NCBI RefSeq assembly: GCF_000155975.1
Contig: NZ_GG730303.1
Location: forward strand, 62,611 to 126,610
DNA length: 64,000 nucleotides
Direction of reading: 5' to 3'
DNA from: Citrobacter youngae ATCC 29220
GTDB taxonomy: Bacteria > Pseudomonadota > Gammaproteobacteria > Enterobacterales > Enterobacteriaceae
Position 1 is the first letter of the stretch. Each line of letters begins with the position of its first letter. The notes below the pieces were generated by a model. The model did no database searches. It saw only the letters and a list, made by a program, of their open reading frames with translations, and had not been told where the DNA came from. The translations under genes were made by a program, and so were the position numbers. This document shows positions 10,926-20,972 of this stretch, piece by piece.

Positions 10926-11608
10926 ATGAGTGAACCTCCCCAGGCTCTGCGGGATTCCCATCTGAACCGTTGCGCACGGGCACACCAAGAGCATGGCGAC
11001 GGGGTTGGCGTGTTATACGCTTACCTCGCATTCGCCCTCTTTATCCTTTTCGCATAGGTCAAACAAGTTTGAGGACTTGCTTCAGAGGGAATCTCAATTA
11101 CTGCATAAATATGATGAGCAGACTGCTCATCCAGAAAGCTTCCAGCGGATTTCCACGTTATCGGGAATCAACACACAGGTCAAATGGCAATCTTATTTAT
11201 GCAAAAATGTGCTATGGGGCGATTAACTTTATGAAAATGTTGAAATAAAAGGAGTTTTTACATTGGTTTAACGTAGGGGAAGCGCCAGGGAAGTGTGATC
11301 TGTCTCACTGTCAGAAAGGCTGTATATCTCTCGTCCTGCCTTTGTTTATCGAGATGCTTGGCATTTTATGCTGGTTTTTAGAGTTTTGGCGTCTTAAAGA
11401 TACTGTTTTTATGCAAAGAGTATAAGAAGATAAAAAAAACAGTCGAATATAAGGAAAAGTAATTACGTTTCGAGTGAATGAAATTTCGATTATTTTGATT
11501 TGTTATGCAATAAATAAAGGCTCGCCAGGGCGATTGATCCAGGTCATCGCCGACTGGGGCTAAAAATGGCAGGCTTTGGCCTCTTTTCAAGGCGCGGTCT
11601 ACCAGATT
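10926..11608. promoter_or_regulatory. gltB-yhcC divergent intergenic region
   Basis: About 680 bases without a convincing gene separate the divergent gltB and yhcC. Much of the middle (11100-11500) is AT-rich with A and T tracts, which suits the Lrp and IHF control known for gltB in E. coli. The gltB ribosome site lies just above 10925. I could not fix a -10/-35 pair for either gene with confidence. The short open frames here have no signal or domain features and are not called. Confidence 0.6.
11294..11309. promoter_or_regulatory. Candidate CRP-binding site
   Basis: TGTGATCTGTCTCACT matches the CRP consensus TGTGA-N6-TCACA at nine of ten defined positions. It lies about 370 bases upstream of the gltB start and 300 upstream of yhcC. 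CRP is known to act on gltBDF in E. coli; which gene this site serves is inferred. Confidence 0.5.
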
Positions 11609-12538
11609 ATGCAGTTACAGAAATTAGTCAATATGTTTGGTGGGGATCTTTCTCGCCGTTATGGGCAAAAAGTTCATAAACTCACGCTGCACGGCGGGTT
11701 TAGCTGTCCAAATCGCGATGGCACCATCGGACGTGGCGGATGTACTTTCTGTAACGTCGCTTCGTTTGCCGATGAAGCGCAGCAGCACCATTCTATTGCC
11801 GAGCAGCTTGCGCATCAGGCGCATCTGGTCAATCGCGCGAAACGCTATCTGGCCTATTTCCAGGCCTATACCAGCACCTTCGCCGAAGTGCAGGTGCTGC
11901 GTTCGATGTATCAACAGGCGGTCAGTCAGGCCAGTATCGTCGGGTTGTGCGTTGGGACGCGCCCCGACTGCGTGCCGGATGCGGTGCTTGACCTGCTGTG
12001 CGAGTATAAAGATCTGGGTTATGAAGTTTGGCTGGAGCTGGGTCTGCAAACCGCGCATGACAAAACCTTGCATCGTATTAACCGTGGTCATGATTTCGCC
12101 TGCTATCAAAACACCACGCGGCTGGCGCGCGAACGTGGACTGAAAGTGTGCTCACATCTGATCGTCGGTCTGCCGGGAGAAGGGCTGGCAGAATGTCTGC
12201 AAACCATGGAACGTGTGGTGGAGACGGGGGTCGACGGTATTAAACTGCATCCGCTGCATATTGTGAAAGGCAGTACGATGGCGAAAGCCTGGGAAGCCGG
12301 GCGGCTGAACGGAATTGAGCTGGACGACTACACGGTGACCGCCGGCGAGATGATCCGCCATACGCCGCCGGAGGTGATTTACCATCGAATTTCCGCCAGC
12401 GCGCGTCGCCCAACGCTGCTGGCGCCGCTCTGGTGCGAAAACCGCTGGACCGGGATGGTTGAACTGGATAAGTACCTTAACGAGCACGGCGTGCAAGGCT
12501 CTGCACTGGGTACGCCGTGGGTGCAGCCGGAGAACTAG
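11609..12538 (+). CDS. yhcC: Radical SAM protein YhcC
   Basis: A 309-residue radical-SAM protein of the TIGR01212/YhcC family with no proven substrate. The SAM-cluster cysteines are in CPNRDGT...GGCTFC near residues 36-51, spaced CX11CX2C, followed by an SPASM-free TIM-barrel portion containing GTRPDC and HLIVGLPGEG. The start at 11609 gives MQLQKLVNMFGGD, the E. coli N terminus and length; the frame is open a further 11 codons upstream without a better ribosome site. It is monocistronic, with a REP pair and the arcB promoter following. A function in tRNA or anaerobic metabolism is only guessed from the family. Confidence 0.93.
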   Translation: MQLQKLVNMFGGDLSRRYGQKVHKLTLHGGFSCPNRDGTIGRGGCTFCNVASFADEAQQHHSIAEQLAHQAHLVNRAKRYLAYFQAYTSTFAEVQVLRSMYQQAVSQASIVGLCVGTRPDCVPDAVLDLLCEYKDLGYEVWLELGLQTAHDKTLHRINRGHDFACYQNTTRLARERGLKVCSHLIVGLPGEGLAECLQTMERVVETGVDGIKLHPLHIVKGSTMAKAWEAGRLNGIELDDYTVTAGEMIRHTPPEVIYHRISASARRPTLLAPLWCENRWTGMVELDKYLNEHGVQGSALGTPWVQPEN

Positions 12539-12540
12539 TA

Positions 12541-12604
12541 TGTAGGCCTGATGGCGGCTTTGCCTTATCAGGCCTACGATGAACTTATCCGGCCTACCGC
12601 CTGG
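12541..12604. repeat. REP/BIME between yhcC and arcB
   Basis: A REP palindrome (GTAGGCCTGATGGCGGC ... ATCAGGCCTAC, about 12541-12577) is followed by a second partial one ending near 12604 (TTATCCGGCCTACC). It sits right after the yhcC stop and could protect its 3' end. Confidence 0.85.
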
Positions 12605-12704
12605 CCGGTCATTTCACCGATAACCTCCGCATTTCTTGCACAATCTTCAACGTCAGGCCGAGAATTGAGTATTATTGTGCCAAGTTGTCGTGAAGGAACC
12701 CCCT

Positions 12705-15041
12705 ATGAAGCAAATCCGTATGCTGGCGCAATACTATGTCGATCTGATGATGAAGTTGGGTCTGGTGCGCTTTTCGCTGCTATTGGCGCTGGCTCTGGTC
12801 GTGTTGGCAATTGTGGTGCAGATGGCTGTCACCATGGTGCTGCATGGCCGGGTAGAAAGTATTGATGTTATCCGTTCTATCTTTTTTGGTCTGTTAATTA
12901 CGCCCTGGGCCGTCTACTTCTTGTCAGTAGTGGTGGAGCAACTGGAGGAGTCCCGACAGCGCCTGTCACGGCTGGTGCAAAAGCTGGAAGAGATGCGCGA
13001 GCGCGATCTCAAGCTCAATGTGCAGTTGAAAGATAATATTGCCCAGCTCAATCAGGAAATTGTTGAACGCGAGAAAGCAGAAGCAGAGCGCCAGGAAACG
13101 TTCGAGCAGCTGAAGGTCGAAATCAATGAGCGCGAAGAAGCGCAGATCCAACTGGAGCAACAGTCTTCCTTTTTACGCTCTTTCCTTGATGCCTCTCCGG
13201 ACCTGGTTTTTTATCGTAATGAAGATAAAGAATTTTCCGGCTGTAACCGCGCCATGGAGCTGCTGACCGGCAAGAGCGAAAAGCAGTTGGTGAATTTAAA
13301 ACCGGCTGACGTTTACTCCCCTGAGGCGGCTGAAAAGGTGATTGAGACCGACGAGAAGGTATTCCGTCATAACGTCTCTCTCACCTATGAACAATGGCTC
13401 GACTACCCGGACGGGCGCAAAGCCTGCTTTGAAATTCGCAAAGTGCCTTACTACGACCGCGTGGGTAAACGACATGGCCTGATGGGTTTTGGACGCGATA
13501 TTACCGAGCGTAAGCGTTATCAGGACGCGCTGGAGCGCGCCAGCCGTGATAAGACCACGTTTATTTCCACCATCAGCCACGAGCTGCGTACCCCGCTGAA
13601 CGGCATTGTTGGCTTAAGCCGGATCCTGCTGGATACGGATCTGACCGCCGAGCAGGAAAAATACCTGAAAACAATCCACGTCTCCGCCGTGACGTTGGGT
13701 AATATTTTTAACGATATCATCGACATGGATAAGATGGAGCGGCGTAAAGTCCAGCTCGATAACCAGCCTGTTGATTTCACCAGCTTTATGGCGGATCTGG
13801 AAAACCTCTCCGGCCTGCAGGCGCAGCAAAAAGGGCTGCGTTTTGTGCTTGAGCCGACGCTACCGCTACCGCATAAAGTGATCACCGACGGCACGCGTCT
13901 GCGCCAGATTCTGTGGAATCTGATCAGCAATGCGGTGAAGTTTACCCCGCAGGGACAGGTGACCGTCCGGGCGCGCTATGACCAGGGGAATATGCTGCAT
14001 TTCGAGGTTGAAGACTCCGGGATCGGTATTCCGCAGGATGAGCAGGATAAAATCTTCGCCATGTATTATCAGGTGAAGGACAGCAACGGCGGCAAACCGG
14101 CAACGGGAACCGGGATTGGTCTGGCCGTATCGAAGCGTCTGGCGAAAAACATGGGCGGCGATATTACGGTTTCCAGCCAGGCTGGCAAAGGCTCCATTTT
14201 TACGCTGACCGTGCATGCGCCTGCGGTAGCGGAAGAGATTGAAGATGCTTTTGAAGAAGACGACATGCCGCTGCCCGCTCTCAATGTGTTGCTGGTGGAA
14301 GACATTGAGCTGAACGTGATTGTCGCGCGTTCGGTGCTGGAAAAACTGGGCAACAGCGTGGATGTCGCCATGACCGGGAAAGCCGCGCTGGACATGTTCC
14401 AGCCGGGTGAATATGACCTGGTGTTGCTGGATATTCAGCTACCGGATATGACCGGGCTGGATATTTCGCGCGAGCTGACGCAAAAATACGCCCGTGAGGA
14501 CCTGCCGCCGCTGGTCGCGCTTACCGCCAACGTGCTGAAAGATAAAAAAGAGTATCTGGACGCGGGAATGGATGACGTGCTGAGTAAGCCGCTGTCGGTT
14601 CCGGCGTTAACCGCCATGATCAAAAAATACTGGGATACCCGAAACAAAGAGGAGAGCACTGTGACATCTGAAGAGAGCAGTAAATCGCAAGCGCTGTTAG
14701 ATATTCCTATGTTGGAACAATACCTCGAGCTGGTGGGACCGAAGTTAATTACCGACGGGCTGGCGGTGTTTGAGAAGATGATGCCGGGATATTTAAGCGT
14801 GCTGGAGTCCAATCTGACCGCTCGTGATAAAAAAGGCGTGGTTGAGGAAGGCCATAAGATTAAAGGCGCGGCAGGTTCGGTGGGATTGCGCCATCTGCAA
14901 CAGTTAGGCCAGCAAATCCAGTCTCCGGATCTTCCTGCCTGGGAAGATAACGTTGCTGAATGGATTGAAGAGATGAAGCAGGAGTGGCAGCACGACGTGG
15001 CGGTACTAAAAGCCTGGGTGGCGAGCGTGGAAAAAAAATGA
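12705..15041 (+). CDS. arcB: Aerobic respiration control hybrid sensor kinase ArcB
   Basis: A tripartite hybrid kinase of 778 residues, equal to E. coli ArcB. It senses the redox state of the quinone pool and phosphorylates ArcA. Order of parts: two membrane helices (about 23-77), a linker with a leucine-zipper/coiled coil, a PAS domain (about 155-270), the HisKA domain with FISTISHELRTPLNG around His292, the HATPase domain (DSGIGI, GTGIGLAVS), a receiver domain with LVLLDIQLPDMTG around Asp576 and a C-terminal HPt domain with EEGHKIKGAAGSVG around His717. ATG 12705 follows AAGGAACCCCCT and restores MKQIR; the frame extends 10 codons upstream without support. The stop codon overlaps the 3' end of arcZ on the other strand. 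Confidence 0.97.
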   Translation: MKQIRMLAQYYVDLMMKLGLVRFSLLLALALVVLAIVVQMAVTMVLHGRVESIDVIRSIFFGLLITPWAVYFLSVVVEQLEESRQRLSRLVQKLEEMRERDLKLNVQLKDNIAQLNQEIVEREKAEAERQETFEQLKVEINEREEAQIQLEQQSSFLRSFLDASPDLVFYRNEDKEFSGCNRAMELLTGKSEKQLVNLKPADVYSPEAAEKVIETDEKVFRHNVSLTYEQWLDYPDGRKACFEIRKVPYYDRVGKRHGLMGFGRDITERKRYQDALERASRDKTTFISTISHELRTPLNGIVGLSRILLDTDLTAEQEKYLKTIHVSAVTLGNIFNDIIDMDKMERRKVQLDNQPVDFTSFMADLENLSGLQAQQKGLRFVLEPTLPLPHKVITDGTRLRQILWNLISNAVKFTPQGQVTVRARYDQGNMLHFEVEDSGIGIPQDEQDKIFAMYYQVKDSNGGKPATGTGIGLAVSKRLAKNMGGDITVSSQAGKGSIFTLTVHAPAVAEEIEDAFEEDDMPLPALNVLLVEDIELNVIVARSVLEKLGNSVDVAMTGKAALDMFQPGEYDLVLLDIQLPDMTGLDISRELTQKYAREDLPPLVALTANVLKDKKEYLDAGMDDVLSKPLSVPALTAMIKKYWDTRNKEESTVTSEESSKSQALLDIPMLEQYLELVGPKLITDGLAVFEKMMPGYLSVLESNLTARDKKGVVEEGHKIKGAAGSVGLRHLQQLGQQIQSPDLPAWEDNVAEWIEEMKQEWQHDVAVLKAWVASVEKK

Positions 15042-15153
15042 CCCCGGCTTGACCGGGGTGCGCGAATACTGCGCCAACACCAGGGAAATCGTGGCTGCGC
15101 CGTAAATTATTGTCATTGTGTACAAAGGCGCAGCCCTATTTTTCAGGCCGCAC
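15032..15153 (-). ncRNA. arcZ: Hfq-dependent small RNA ArcZ
   Basis: The minus strand between arcB and elbB carries ArcZ, recognised by its 5' end GTGCGGCCTGAAAAA (from 15153), its conserved 3' part GATTTCCCTGGTGTTGGCGC that contains the seed, and a terminator (ACCCCGGTCAAGCCGGGGT then eight T) whose sequence overlaps the arcB stop codon. About 120 nt long. In E. coli it is processed to a short 3' fragment, activates rpoS, represses flhDC and others, and with ArcA/ArcB forms a feedback loop. The 5' half here can form a 9-bp perfect stem (15093-15101 with 15127-15135). The position next to arcB is as in E. coli. Confidence 0.93.
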
Positions 15154-15270
15154 GCAGTTAAGATAGCAAATCTTAAATAATTTGTTACATGAATCAGTTA
15201 AATGTGTGAAGCGTAGCATTTAAATCATAATAACTAATATGTTTCAGCCAGTTGAGAAAGGAGTGTCACG

Positions 15271-15924
15271 ATGAAAAAAGTGGGAGTAGTGCTCAGCGGA
15301 TGCGGTGTGTATGACGGTGCGGAGATCCATGAAACTGTTCTCACGCTGCTGGCCATTGCCCGCAACGGCGCTCAGGCCGTCTGCTTCGCGCCGGACAAAC
15401 AACAGGCGGATGTGATTAATCATCTGACCGGCGAGCCGATGCCGGAAACGCGCAATGTCCTGATTGAAGCCGCTCGTATCACACGCGGCGAGATTCGCCC
15501 ACTTGCTCAGGCAGTCTCAACGGAACTGGACGCGTTGATCGTGCCGGGCGGGTTTGGCGCCGCCAAAAACCTGAGTAATTTCGCCAGTCAGGGCAGCGAA
15601 TGCCGGGTTGACGGCGATTTAGCCGCATTGGCAGTCGCTATGCATCAGATGGGTAAGCCGCTGGGATTTATGTGCATTGCGCCCGCCATGTTACCCAAAA
15701 TATTTGATTTTCCGCTGCGTCTGACTATCGGCACGGATATCGATACGGCCGAGGTGCTGGAGGAGATGGGCGCTGAACATGTGCCTTGCCCGGTTGATGA
15801 TATTGTCGTCGATGAAGACAACAAAATCGTCACCACGCCCGCCTATATGCTGGCGCAGGACATCGCGCAGGCCGCGAGCGGCATCGATAAACTGGTCTCG
15901 CGTGTGCTGGTGCTGGCTGAATGA
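15271..15924 (+). CDS. elbB: Glyoxalase/isoprenoid biosynthesis-associated protein ElbB
   Basis: A 217-residue DJ-1/PfpI-superfamily protein. It has the nucleophile-elbow type Cys in GFMCIAPAM near residue 134 and an early [15 protein letters not shown] segment typical of ElbB. E. coli ElbB has reported glyoxalase III-like activity; the link with isoprenoid synthesis is historical. ATG 15271 follows GAAAGGAGTGTC, a strong ribosome site. Its stop overlaps the mtgA start (ATGA), so the two are co-translated. The 230-base space before it holds arcZ on the other strand. Confidence 0.95.
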   Translation: MKKVGVVLSGCGVYDGAEIHETVLTLLAIARNGAQAVCFAPDKQQADVINHLTGEPMPETRNVLIEAARITRGEIRPLAQAVSTELDALIVPGGFGAAKNLSNFASQGSECRVDGDLAALAVAMHQMGKPLGFMCIAPAMLPKIFDFPLRLTIGTDIDTAEVLEEMGAEHVPCPVDDIVVDEDNKIVTTPAYMLAQDIAQAASGIDKLVSRVLVLAE

Positions 15925-16640
15925 GAAAAGGCGTTGCCGCCTTTCTGCGGCGCATCTTTCTACGGGCGGTCATCGTCCTCGCCGTATTCTGGGGCGGGGG
16001 CATCGCCCTTTTCAGCGTGATGCCGGTGCCGTTCTCTGCGGTGATGGTCGAGCGACAGCTGGGCGCATGGTTGTCCGGTGATTTCGGTTATGTGGCGCAT
16101 TCGGACTGGGTGAGTATGGATGCGATCTCACCGTGGATGGGACTGGCGGTGATTGCCGCCGAGGACCAGAAGTTTCCCGACCACTGGGGATTTGATGTCT
16201 CTGCCATCGAGAAAGCGCTGGCGCATAATGAACGCAATGAAAACCGTATTCGCGGGGCGTCAACGTTATCGCAGCAGACGGCAAAAAACCTCTTTCTGTG
16301 GGATGGGCGTAGCTGGGTGCGTAAAGGCCTCGAAGCCGGGCTCACGCTGGGTATGGAAACGGTATGGAGCAAGAAACGTATTCTGACCGTCTACCTGAAT
16401 ATCGCTGAGTTTGGCGATGGCGTCTTCGGCGTGGAGGCGGCGGCGCAACGCTATTTTCATAAACCTGCCAGCCGCTTGAGTCCGTCTGAAGCGGCCTTGC
16501 TGGCGGCGGTATTGCCTAATCCTTTGCGTTTTAAGGCGAATGCGCCTTCTGGTTATGTGCGCAGCCGCCAGGCGTGGATCATGCGCCAAATGCGCCAGTT
16601 AGGCGGTGAGTCGTTTATGCGGGAAAATAAGCTGTATTAG
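15921..16640 (+). CDS. mtgA: Monofunctional biosynthetic peptidoglycan transglycosylase
   Basis: A 239-residue glycosyltransferase family 51 enzyme that polymerises lipid II into glycan strands. One N-terminal membrane helix (about 15-37) anchors it in the inner membrane. The catalytic motif with Glu is in [14 protein letters not shown] near residue 78, followed by [16 protein letters not shown] and [14 protein letters not shown]. No transpeptidase domain follows, which separates it from bifunctional PBPs. It overlaps elbB by four bases and is followed by a REP element and the convergent npr gene. Confidence 0.97.
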   Translation: MRKGVAAFLRRIFLRAVIVLAVFWGGGIALFSVMPVPFSAVMVERQLGAWLSGDFGYVAHSDWVSMDAISPWMGLAVIAAEDQKFPDHWGFDVSAIEKALAHNERNENRIRGASTLSQQTAKNLFLWDGRSWVRKGLEAGLTLGMETVWSKKRILTVYLNIAEFGDGVFGVEAAAQRYFHKPASRLSPSEAALLAAVLPNPLRFKANAPSGYVRSRQAWIMRQMRQLGGESFMRENKLY

Positions 16641-16650
16641 CGGAGTTATT

Positions 16651-16684
<34 letters not shown>

Positions 16685-16706
16685 TGACTACGTTCTGTGT
16701 ACTCGA

Positions 16707-16979
16707 CTAATCTTCATCGAACCCTGAATTAAACAGGGCAATCACCGCGGCCAGGGCTTCAACCTCTTGTGGACCTGTGGCTTCAACTTCTATCTGACGC
16801 CCCTTGGCTGAATCCAGCATCAGCAGCGCGATAACGCTGTTTGCCTCGGCTTCCGTTCCTTCATCATTGCGCAGCAAAACTTCTGCTTCGAAACCCTGCA
16901 TCAACTCAAACAGTTTCATTGCTGGCCGGGCATGCATGCCCAGCTTATTTGTGATTTCAACGGTTTGCTTCACGGTCAT
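16707..16979 (-). CDS. ptsO: Phosphocarrier protein NPr of the nitrogen PTS
   Basis: A 90-residue HPr-like phosphocarrier (also called npr). The active-site His16 is in GMHARPAMK. It passes phosphate from EI-Ntr (PtsP) to EIIA-Ntr (PtsN), encoded two genes upstream. Its ATG overlaps the rapZ stop by four bases, and it is the last gene of the rpoN-hpf-ptsN-rapZ-npr series, as in E. coli. The stop lies just before a REP element. Confidence 0.96.
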   Translation of the reverse strand: MTVKQTVEITNKLGMHARPAMKLFELMQGFEAEVLLRNDEGTEAEANSVIALLMLDSAKGRQIEVEATGPQEVEALAAVIALFNSGFDED

Positions 16980-17830
16980 GATTTACGTTTTTCCAGCGTA
17001 CGATGGCGTGACTGTACGTTTTTACCGCGTGAGCGGAAGTAGTCTGCCAGCTGCTCTGCAATATACACCGAACGGTGTTTCCCGCCGGTACAGCCGATGG
17101 CTACGGTGAGGTAGCTGCGGTTGTTGGTCTCCAGCATGGGTAACCATAGCTCAAGATAGCTGCGGGTCTGGTAGATAAAATTGTGTACTTCTGTGTGCCT
17201 GTCGAGGAAGGCGGCGACGGGGCGGTCGAGTCCGGTCATCGGGCGCAGCTTCGGATCCCAGTGCGGGTTAGGCAGGAAGCGCACGTCAAAGACGTAATCC
17301 GCGTCAATCGGGATGCCGTGTTTGAAGCCAAAGGATTCGAATACCATCGTTAATTCACGTTCACGTTTGCCCAGCAGTCGGGTACGCAACATTTCCGCCA
17401 GTTCGTGCACGGACATTTCGGAGGTATCGACGATCAGGTCAGCGCGGGAGCGCAGCGGCTCCAGCAAATCGCTTTCTTTATCGATAGCGCTTTCCAGCGA
17501 CAAATTCTTGCTGGAGAGGGGGTGTAAACGACGCGTGTCGCTGTAGCGGCGAATCAGCGTGTTACGATCGGCATCAAGGAACAGCAACTGCGGTGAGAAG
17601 CCTTCAGGCAGATTGTTCATGGCCTGCTCGAAAATCTCCGGGGATTCCGGCATGTTACGCACATCAATGCTGACGGCCGCAGAAATCTGGCGATCGGCCA
17701 GTGTACGAGCCAGATCGGGCAACAGCACTACGGGAAGGTTATCCACGCAGTAAAAACCCATATCTTCCAGCGCACGCAGGGCGACAGATTTGCCTGACCC
17801 CGAACGACCGCTGACGATCATCAGTACCAT
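16976..17830 (-). CDS. rapZ: RNase adapter protein RapZ
   Basis: A 284-residue protein with an N-terminal P-loop (GRSGSGKS, residues 8-15) and a C-terminal domain that binds the sRNAs GlmY and GlmZ. In E. coli it delivers GlmZ to RNase E and so controls GlmS and cell-wall precursor supply, sensing glucosamine-6-phosphate. The C terminus keeps the basic [14 protein letters not shown] segment used for RNA binding. It follows ptsN by about 45 bases and overlaps npr. Length and order equal E. coli. Confidence 0.97.
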   Translation of the reverse strand: MVLMIVSGRSGSGKSVALRALEDMGFYCVDNLPVVLLPDLARTLADRQISAAVSIDVRNMPESPEIFEQAMNNLPEGFSPQLLFLDADRNTLIRRYSDTRRLHPLSSKNLSLESAIDKESDLLEPLRSRADLIVDTSEMSVHELAEMLRTRLLGKRERELTMVFESFGFKHGIPIDADYVFDVRFLPNPHWDPKLRPMTGLDRPVAAFLDRHTEVHNFIYQTRSYLELWLPMLETNNRSYLTVAIGCTGGKHRSVYIAEQLADYFRSRGKNVQSRHRTLEKRKS

Positions 17831-17875
17831 GTACTGTTTCTCCTCACAACGACAAAAAAGGATGCCATTGGGTTG

Positions 17876-18367
17876 TTATGCTTCATCCTGTCCACCTTCG
17901 GTGTCCGTGATGATTTGATACAACTCCTGGTCACTCTGTGCGGCGCGCAGGCGACGGCAGATGGTTTTATCTGCCAGACGTTTGGCGACCAGCGACAATG
18001 TATGCAAATGCGTCTTGGTTTGGTCTGCCGGAACCAGCAGGGCGAAAAGCAGATCGACGGGCTGATTATCAATGGCGTCGAAAGCGATGGGGGTTTCGAG
18101 TTGCACAAATACGCCAACCGCACGCATCGTGTCTTCTTCCAGCTTGCCGTGCGGGATGGCGATACCATTACCGATGCCGGTACTGCCCATTTTTTCACGC
18201 GTCAGAATGGCTTCAAACACCACCTGAGAAGGCAGGCTGAGCTGTTTTGCCGCCAGTTCACTGATGATTTCCAGTGCGCGTTTCTTGCTTTGGCAGTGAA
18301 CGGCCGCGCGCGTACATTCCTGGTTAAGAACATTGCTCAGTTGTAGAGTCGTATCGTTATTAGTCAT
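17876..18367 (-). CDS. ptsN: Nitrogen-regulatory PTS enzyme IIA (EIIA-Ntr)
   Basis: A 163-residue PTS EIIA domain protein. The phosphorylated His73 lies in GIAIPHGKLEED. It regulates potassium transport (TrkA, KdpD) and other targets and does not transport sugar. It lies between hpf and rapZ in the rpoN operon. The usual family length and the E. coli gene order support the call. Confidence 0.97.
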   Translation of the reverse strand: MTNNDTTLQLSNVLNQECTRAAVHCQSKKRALEIISELAAKQLSLPSQVVFEAILTREKMGSTGIGNGIAIPHGKLEEDTMRAVGVFVQLETPIAFDAIDNQPVDLLFALLVPADQTKTHLHTLSLVAKRLADKTICRRLRAAQSDQELYQIITDTEGGQDEA

Positions 18368-18450
18368 AATTTCACCTAAGCGCTAACCGTACAAATGGCC
18401 CGTTGTGCTGCACAACAGGCCGTCCTGCACCCGCTAACTGCCCGGACAAG

Positions 18451-18738
18451 TTAGTGCTGTTTCAGTTTATCTTTATGTTTTGTTAACTGCCGAGCCAGTT
18501 TATCAATTAAACCGTCAATGGCGGCGTACATATCCTGACCTTCCGCGCTGGCATGAATCTCGCCACCGTTCACATGCAGTGTTGCATCCGAGATATGTGT
18601 AACCTTCTCCACTTTCAACACAATATAGACCTGATTAATCCGGTCGAAATATTGCTCGAGCTTGGCGAATTTTGTATTAACAAAATCGCGCAGGGCTTCC
18701 GTGATTTCGACGTTGTTTCCAGTGATGTTGAGCTGCAT
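18451..18738 (-). CDS. hpf: Ribosome hibernation promoting factor
   Basis: A 95-residue short HPF that helps convert 70S ribosomes to 100S dimers in stationary phase. It starts MQLNITGNNVEIT at ATG 18738; the frame stays open 28 codons upstream into the rpoN gap but the E. coli length and the AAGGAAGAC ribosome site fix this start. The beta-alpha fold with the basic C-terminal helix (KLARQLTKHKDKLKQH) is intact. It follows rpoN by 22 bases. Confidence 0.97.
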   Translation of the reverse strand: MQLNITGNNVEITEALRDFVNTKFAKLEQYFDRINQVYIVLKVEKVTHISDATLHVNGGEIHASAEGQDMYAAIDGLIDKLARQLTKHKDKLKQH

Positions 18739-18760
18739 AGTGTCTTCCTTATCGGTTGGG

Positions 18761-20194
18761 TCAGACCAGCTGTTTGCGCTGGTTAGACGGCGGAATGGAT
18801 AAAGACTCTCGGTACTTCGCAACGGTGCGGCGCGCCACCATGATACCCTGTTCTGAAAGCATAGAGGTTAACTTGCTGTCACTCAGCGGTTTCGCGGGGT
18901 TCTCCGCAGCAATTAATTTCTTCACCAGCGCGCGGATCGCCGTGGATGAGGCTTCGCCCCCGCCTTCGGTGTTAACGTGGCTGGAAAAGAAATACTTCAG
19001 TTCAAAAATGCCGCGTGGACTGTGCAGATACTTTTGCGTGGTCACTCGGGAAATGGTCGATTCGTGCATTTCGACGGCCTGGGCGATATCCGCCAGCACC
19101 ATCGGTTTCATAAACTCTTCGCCTTGCTCAAAGAAGGCTTGCTGCTGTTCAACGATACAGCGACTGACGCGCAGCAGCGTATCATTGCGACTTTCCAGAC
19201 TTTTAATCAGCCACTTCGCATCCTGCAGGTTGCTGCGAATGAACTGGCTGTCAGCATCGTTGCGCGCGCTATTGCACATGGCGGCGTAATGCTGGTTAAT
19301 CTGCAGGCGTGGAATGCTGTCGCCATTGAGTTCAACCACCCAGCGATCGTTATGCTTACGCACCAGTACATCCGGAATAACGTATTCCGGCTCGCCGGTC
19401 TGGATCGACTGTCCGGGACGGGGATCGAGCGACTGGATCAGGTTGACGGCTTCTTTCAGCACCTCTTCTTTCAGTCGGGTCACGCGCATCAGCGTGCGGA
19501 AGTCATGGTTGGCTAACAGATCGAGATGATCGCTGATGATCAGGCGCGCTTCTTCCAGCCACGGCGTGGACTTATCAAACTGTGAAAGTTGGATCAGCAG
19601 GCAGTCACGCAGATCTTTGGCCGCCACGCCCACGGGATCAAAGCGCTGAACGCGTTTAAGCACGGCTTCGATTTCATCCATACCGACGTCGTCATCGCCC
19701 ATGCTTTCGAGAATATCGTCCAGGGTCACGGTGAGATAACCGGTTTCGTCTACCGCATCAACAATCGATGTCGCGATGGCGCGATCGGTATCCGAGAACG
19801 GGGTTAGCTCCACTTGCCACATCAGGTAATCCTGCAGCGATTGCGTGGTCTCACCCTGATAAACAGGCAGCTCGTCGTCGATGTAATCCCCGCTGGTGCC
19901 AGAAGGCGTACCGGCGGTATAGATTTCATCCCAACTGGCGTCAAGCGGCAGCTCCTCTGGCATCTCTTTTTGTTCGAGCGCATCTGCGGTATCGAGGGCT
20001 TCGCTGTCCTGTTTTTCCTGGGTGTCTATTTCGTCGTGAAGATCGGTTTGCTCGAGCAGTGGGTTACTTTCCAGCGCTTGCTGAAGTTCTTGCTGAAGTT
20101 CCAGCGTGGACAACTGCAACAGACGGATAGCCTGTTGTAGCTGAGGCGTCATCGCCAGTTGTTGGCTAAGCCTGAGTTGCAAACCTTGCTTCAT
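18761..20194 (-). CDS. rpoN: RNA polymerase sigma-54 factor
   Basis: A 477-residue sigma 54 that directs RNA polymerase to -24/-12 promoters for nitrogen assimilation and other genes. Region I is Gln/Leu-rich ([21 protein letters not shown]), an acidic region II follows, then the core-binding domain, the helix-turn-helix and the RpoN box ([11 protein letters not shown]) near the C terminus. The start at 20194 gives the E. coli length; an upstream start at 20287 would run into lptB. It follows lptB by 46 bases on the same strand. Confidence 0.98.
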   Translation of the reverse strand: MKQGLQLRLSQQLAMTPQLQQAIRLLQLSTLELQQELQQALESNPLLEQTDLHDEIDTQEKQDSEALDTADALEQKEMPEELPLDASWDEIYTAGTPSGTSGDYIDDELPVYQGETTQSLQDYLMWQVELTPFSDTDRAIATSIVDAVDETGYLTVTLDDILESMGDDDVGMDEIEAVLKRVQRFDPVGVAAKDLRDCLLIQLSQFDKSTPWLEEARLIISDHLDLLANHDFRTLMRVTRLKEEVLKEAVNLIQSLDPRPGQSIQTGEPEYVIPDVLVRKHNDRWVVELNGDSIPRLQINQHYAAMCNSARNDADSQFIRSNLQDAKWLIKSLESRNDTLLRVSRCIVEQQQAFFEQGEEFMKPMVLADIAQAVEMHESTISRVTTQKYLHSPRGIFELKYFFSSHVNTEGGGEASSTAIRALVKKLIAAENPAKPLSDSKLTSMLSEQGIMVARRTVAKYRESLSIPPSNQRKQLV

Positions 20195-20240
20195 GTTCAG
20201 AGTGGTTTTCTCCTGCGGTGACGTGAAGTCTTCTACCCTA

Positions 20241-20966
20241 TCAGAGTCTGAAGTCTTCCCCAAGGTATACGCGCTTAACGTGCTCATCCTGCAGTATTTC
20301 TGTCGGCGTGCCGTGCGCGATCAGGTGTCCCTGGCTCACGATATAGGCGCGCTCACAAACTGCCAGCGTTTCGCGGACGTTATGGTCGGTAATCAGCACC
20401 CCAAGTCCGCTGTCGCGCAGGTGTTCAATGATCCGTTTGATATCGATAACGGAAATCGGGTCAACACCGGCAAACGGTTCATCCAGCAGGATAAATTTCG
20501 GATTCGCGGCCAGTGCGCGGGCGATTTCCACGCGGCGTCGTTCACCACCGGAGAGGGATTGCCCCATGCTGTCACGCAGATGTTCGATATGGAATTCTTC
20601 CATCAGCTCATTGGCGCGATCTTCCCGCTGCTCGTTGGTGAGATCGTCACGAATTTGCAGTACCGCCATCAGGTTATCAAACACGCTCAGGCGACGGAAA
20701 ATGGACGCTTCCTGCGGCAGGTAGCCGATGCCGCGGCGCGCGCGCGCATGAAGAGGCAGCAGACTGATATCTTCGTCATCAATGATAATGTTGCCCGCAT
20801 CGCGCGGGACAATGCCGACCACCATGTAAAAGGTCGTTGTCTTGCCCGCACCGTTAGGACCGAGCAGACCGACGATCTCCCCGGAGTTGACGGTCAGACT
20901 GACGTCTTCCACCACACGGCGGCCCTTATAGGCCTTTGCAAGGTTCTTTGCAGTTAATGTTGCCAT
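20241..20966 (-). CDS. lptB: LPS export ABC transporter ATPase LptB
   Basis: The 241-residue cytoplasmic ATPase that powers LPS extraction from the inner membrane with LptF and LptG (not in this window). It has a Walker A motif (GPNGAGKTT), Q loop, signature [15 protein letters not shown], Walker [12 protein letters not shown] and switch His (ITDHNVRE). It follows lptA by six bases and is followed by rpoN. Intact and of family length. Confidence 0.98.
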   Translation of the reverse strand: MATLTAKNLAKAYKGRRVVEDVSLTVNSGEIVGLLGPNGAGKTTTFYMVVGIVPRDAGNIIIDDEDISLLPLHARARRGIGYLPQEASIFRRLSVFDNLMAVLQIRDDLTNEQREDRANELMEEFHIEHLRDSMGQSLSGGERRRVEIARALAANPKFILLDEPFAGVDPISVIDIKRIIEHLRDSGLGVLITDHNVRETLAVCERAYIVSQGHLIAHGTPTEILQDEHVKRVYLGEDFRL

Positions 20967-20972
20967 AACGAA

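Noticed and set aside
10970-11248. Small frames in the gltB-yhcC gap as genes
   Set aside because: No ribosome site, signal or domain; region is better read as regulatory DNA.
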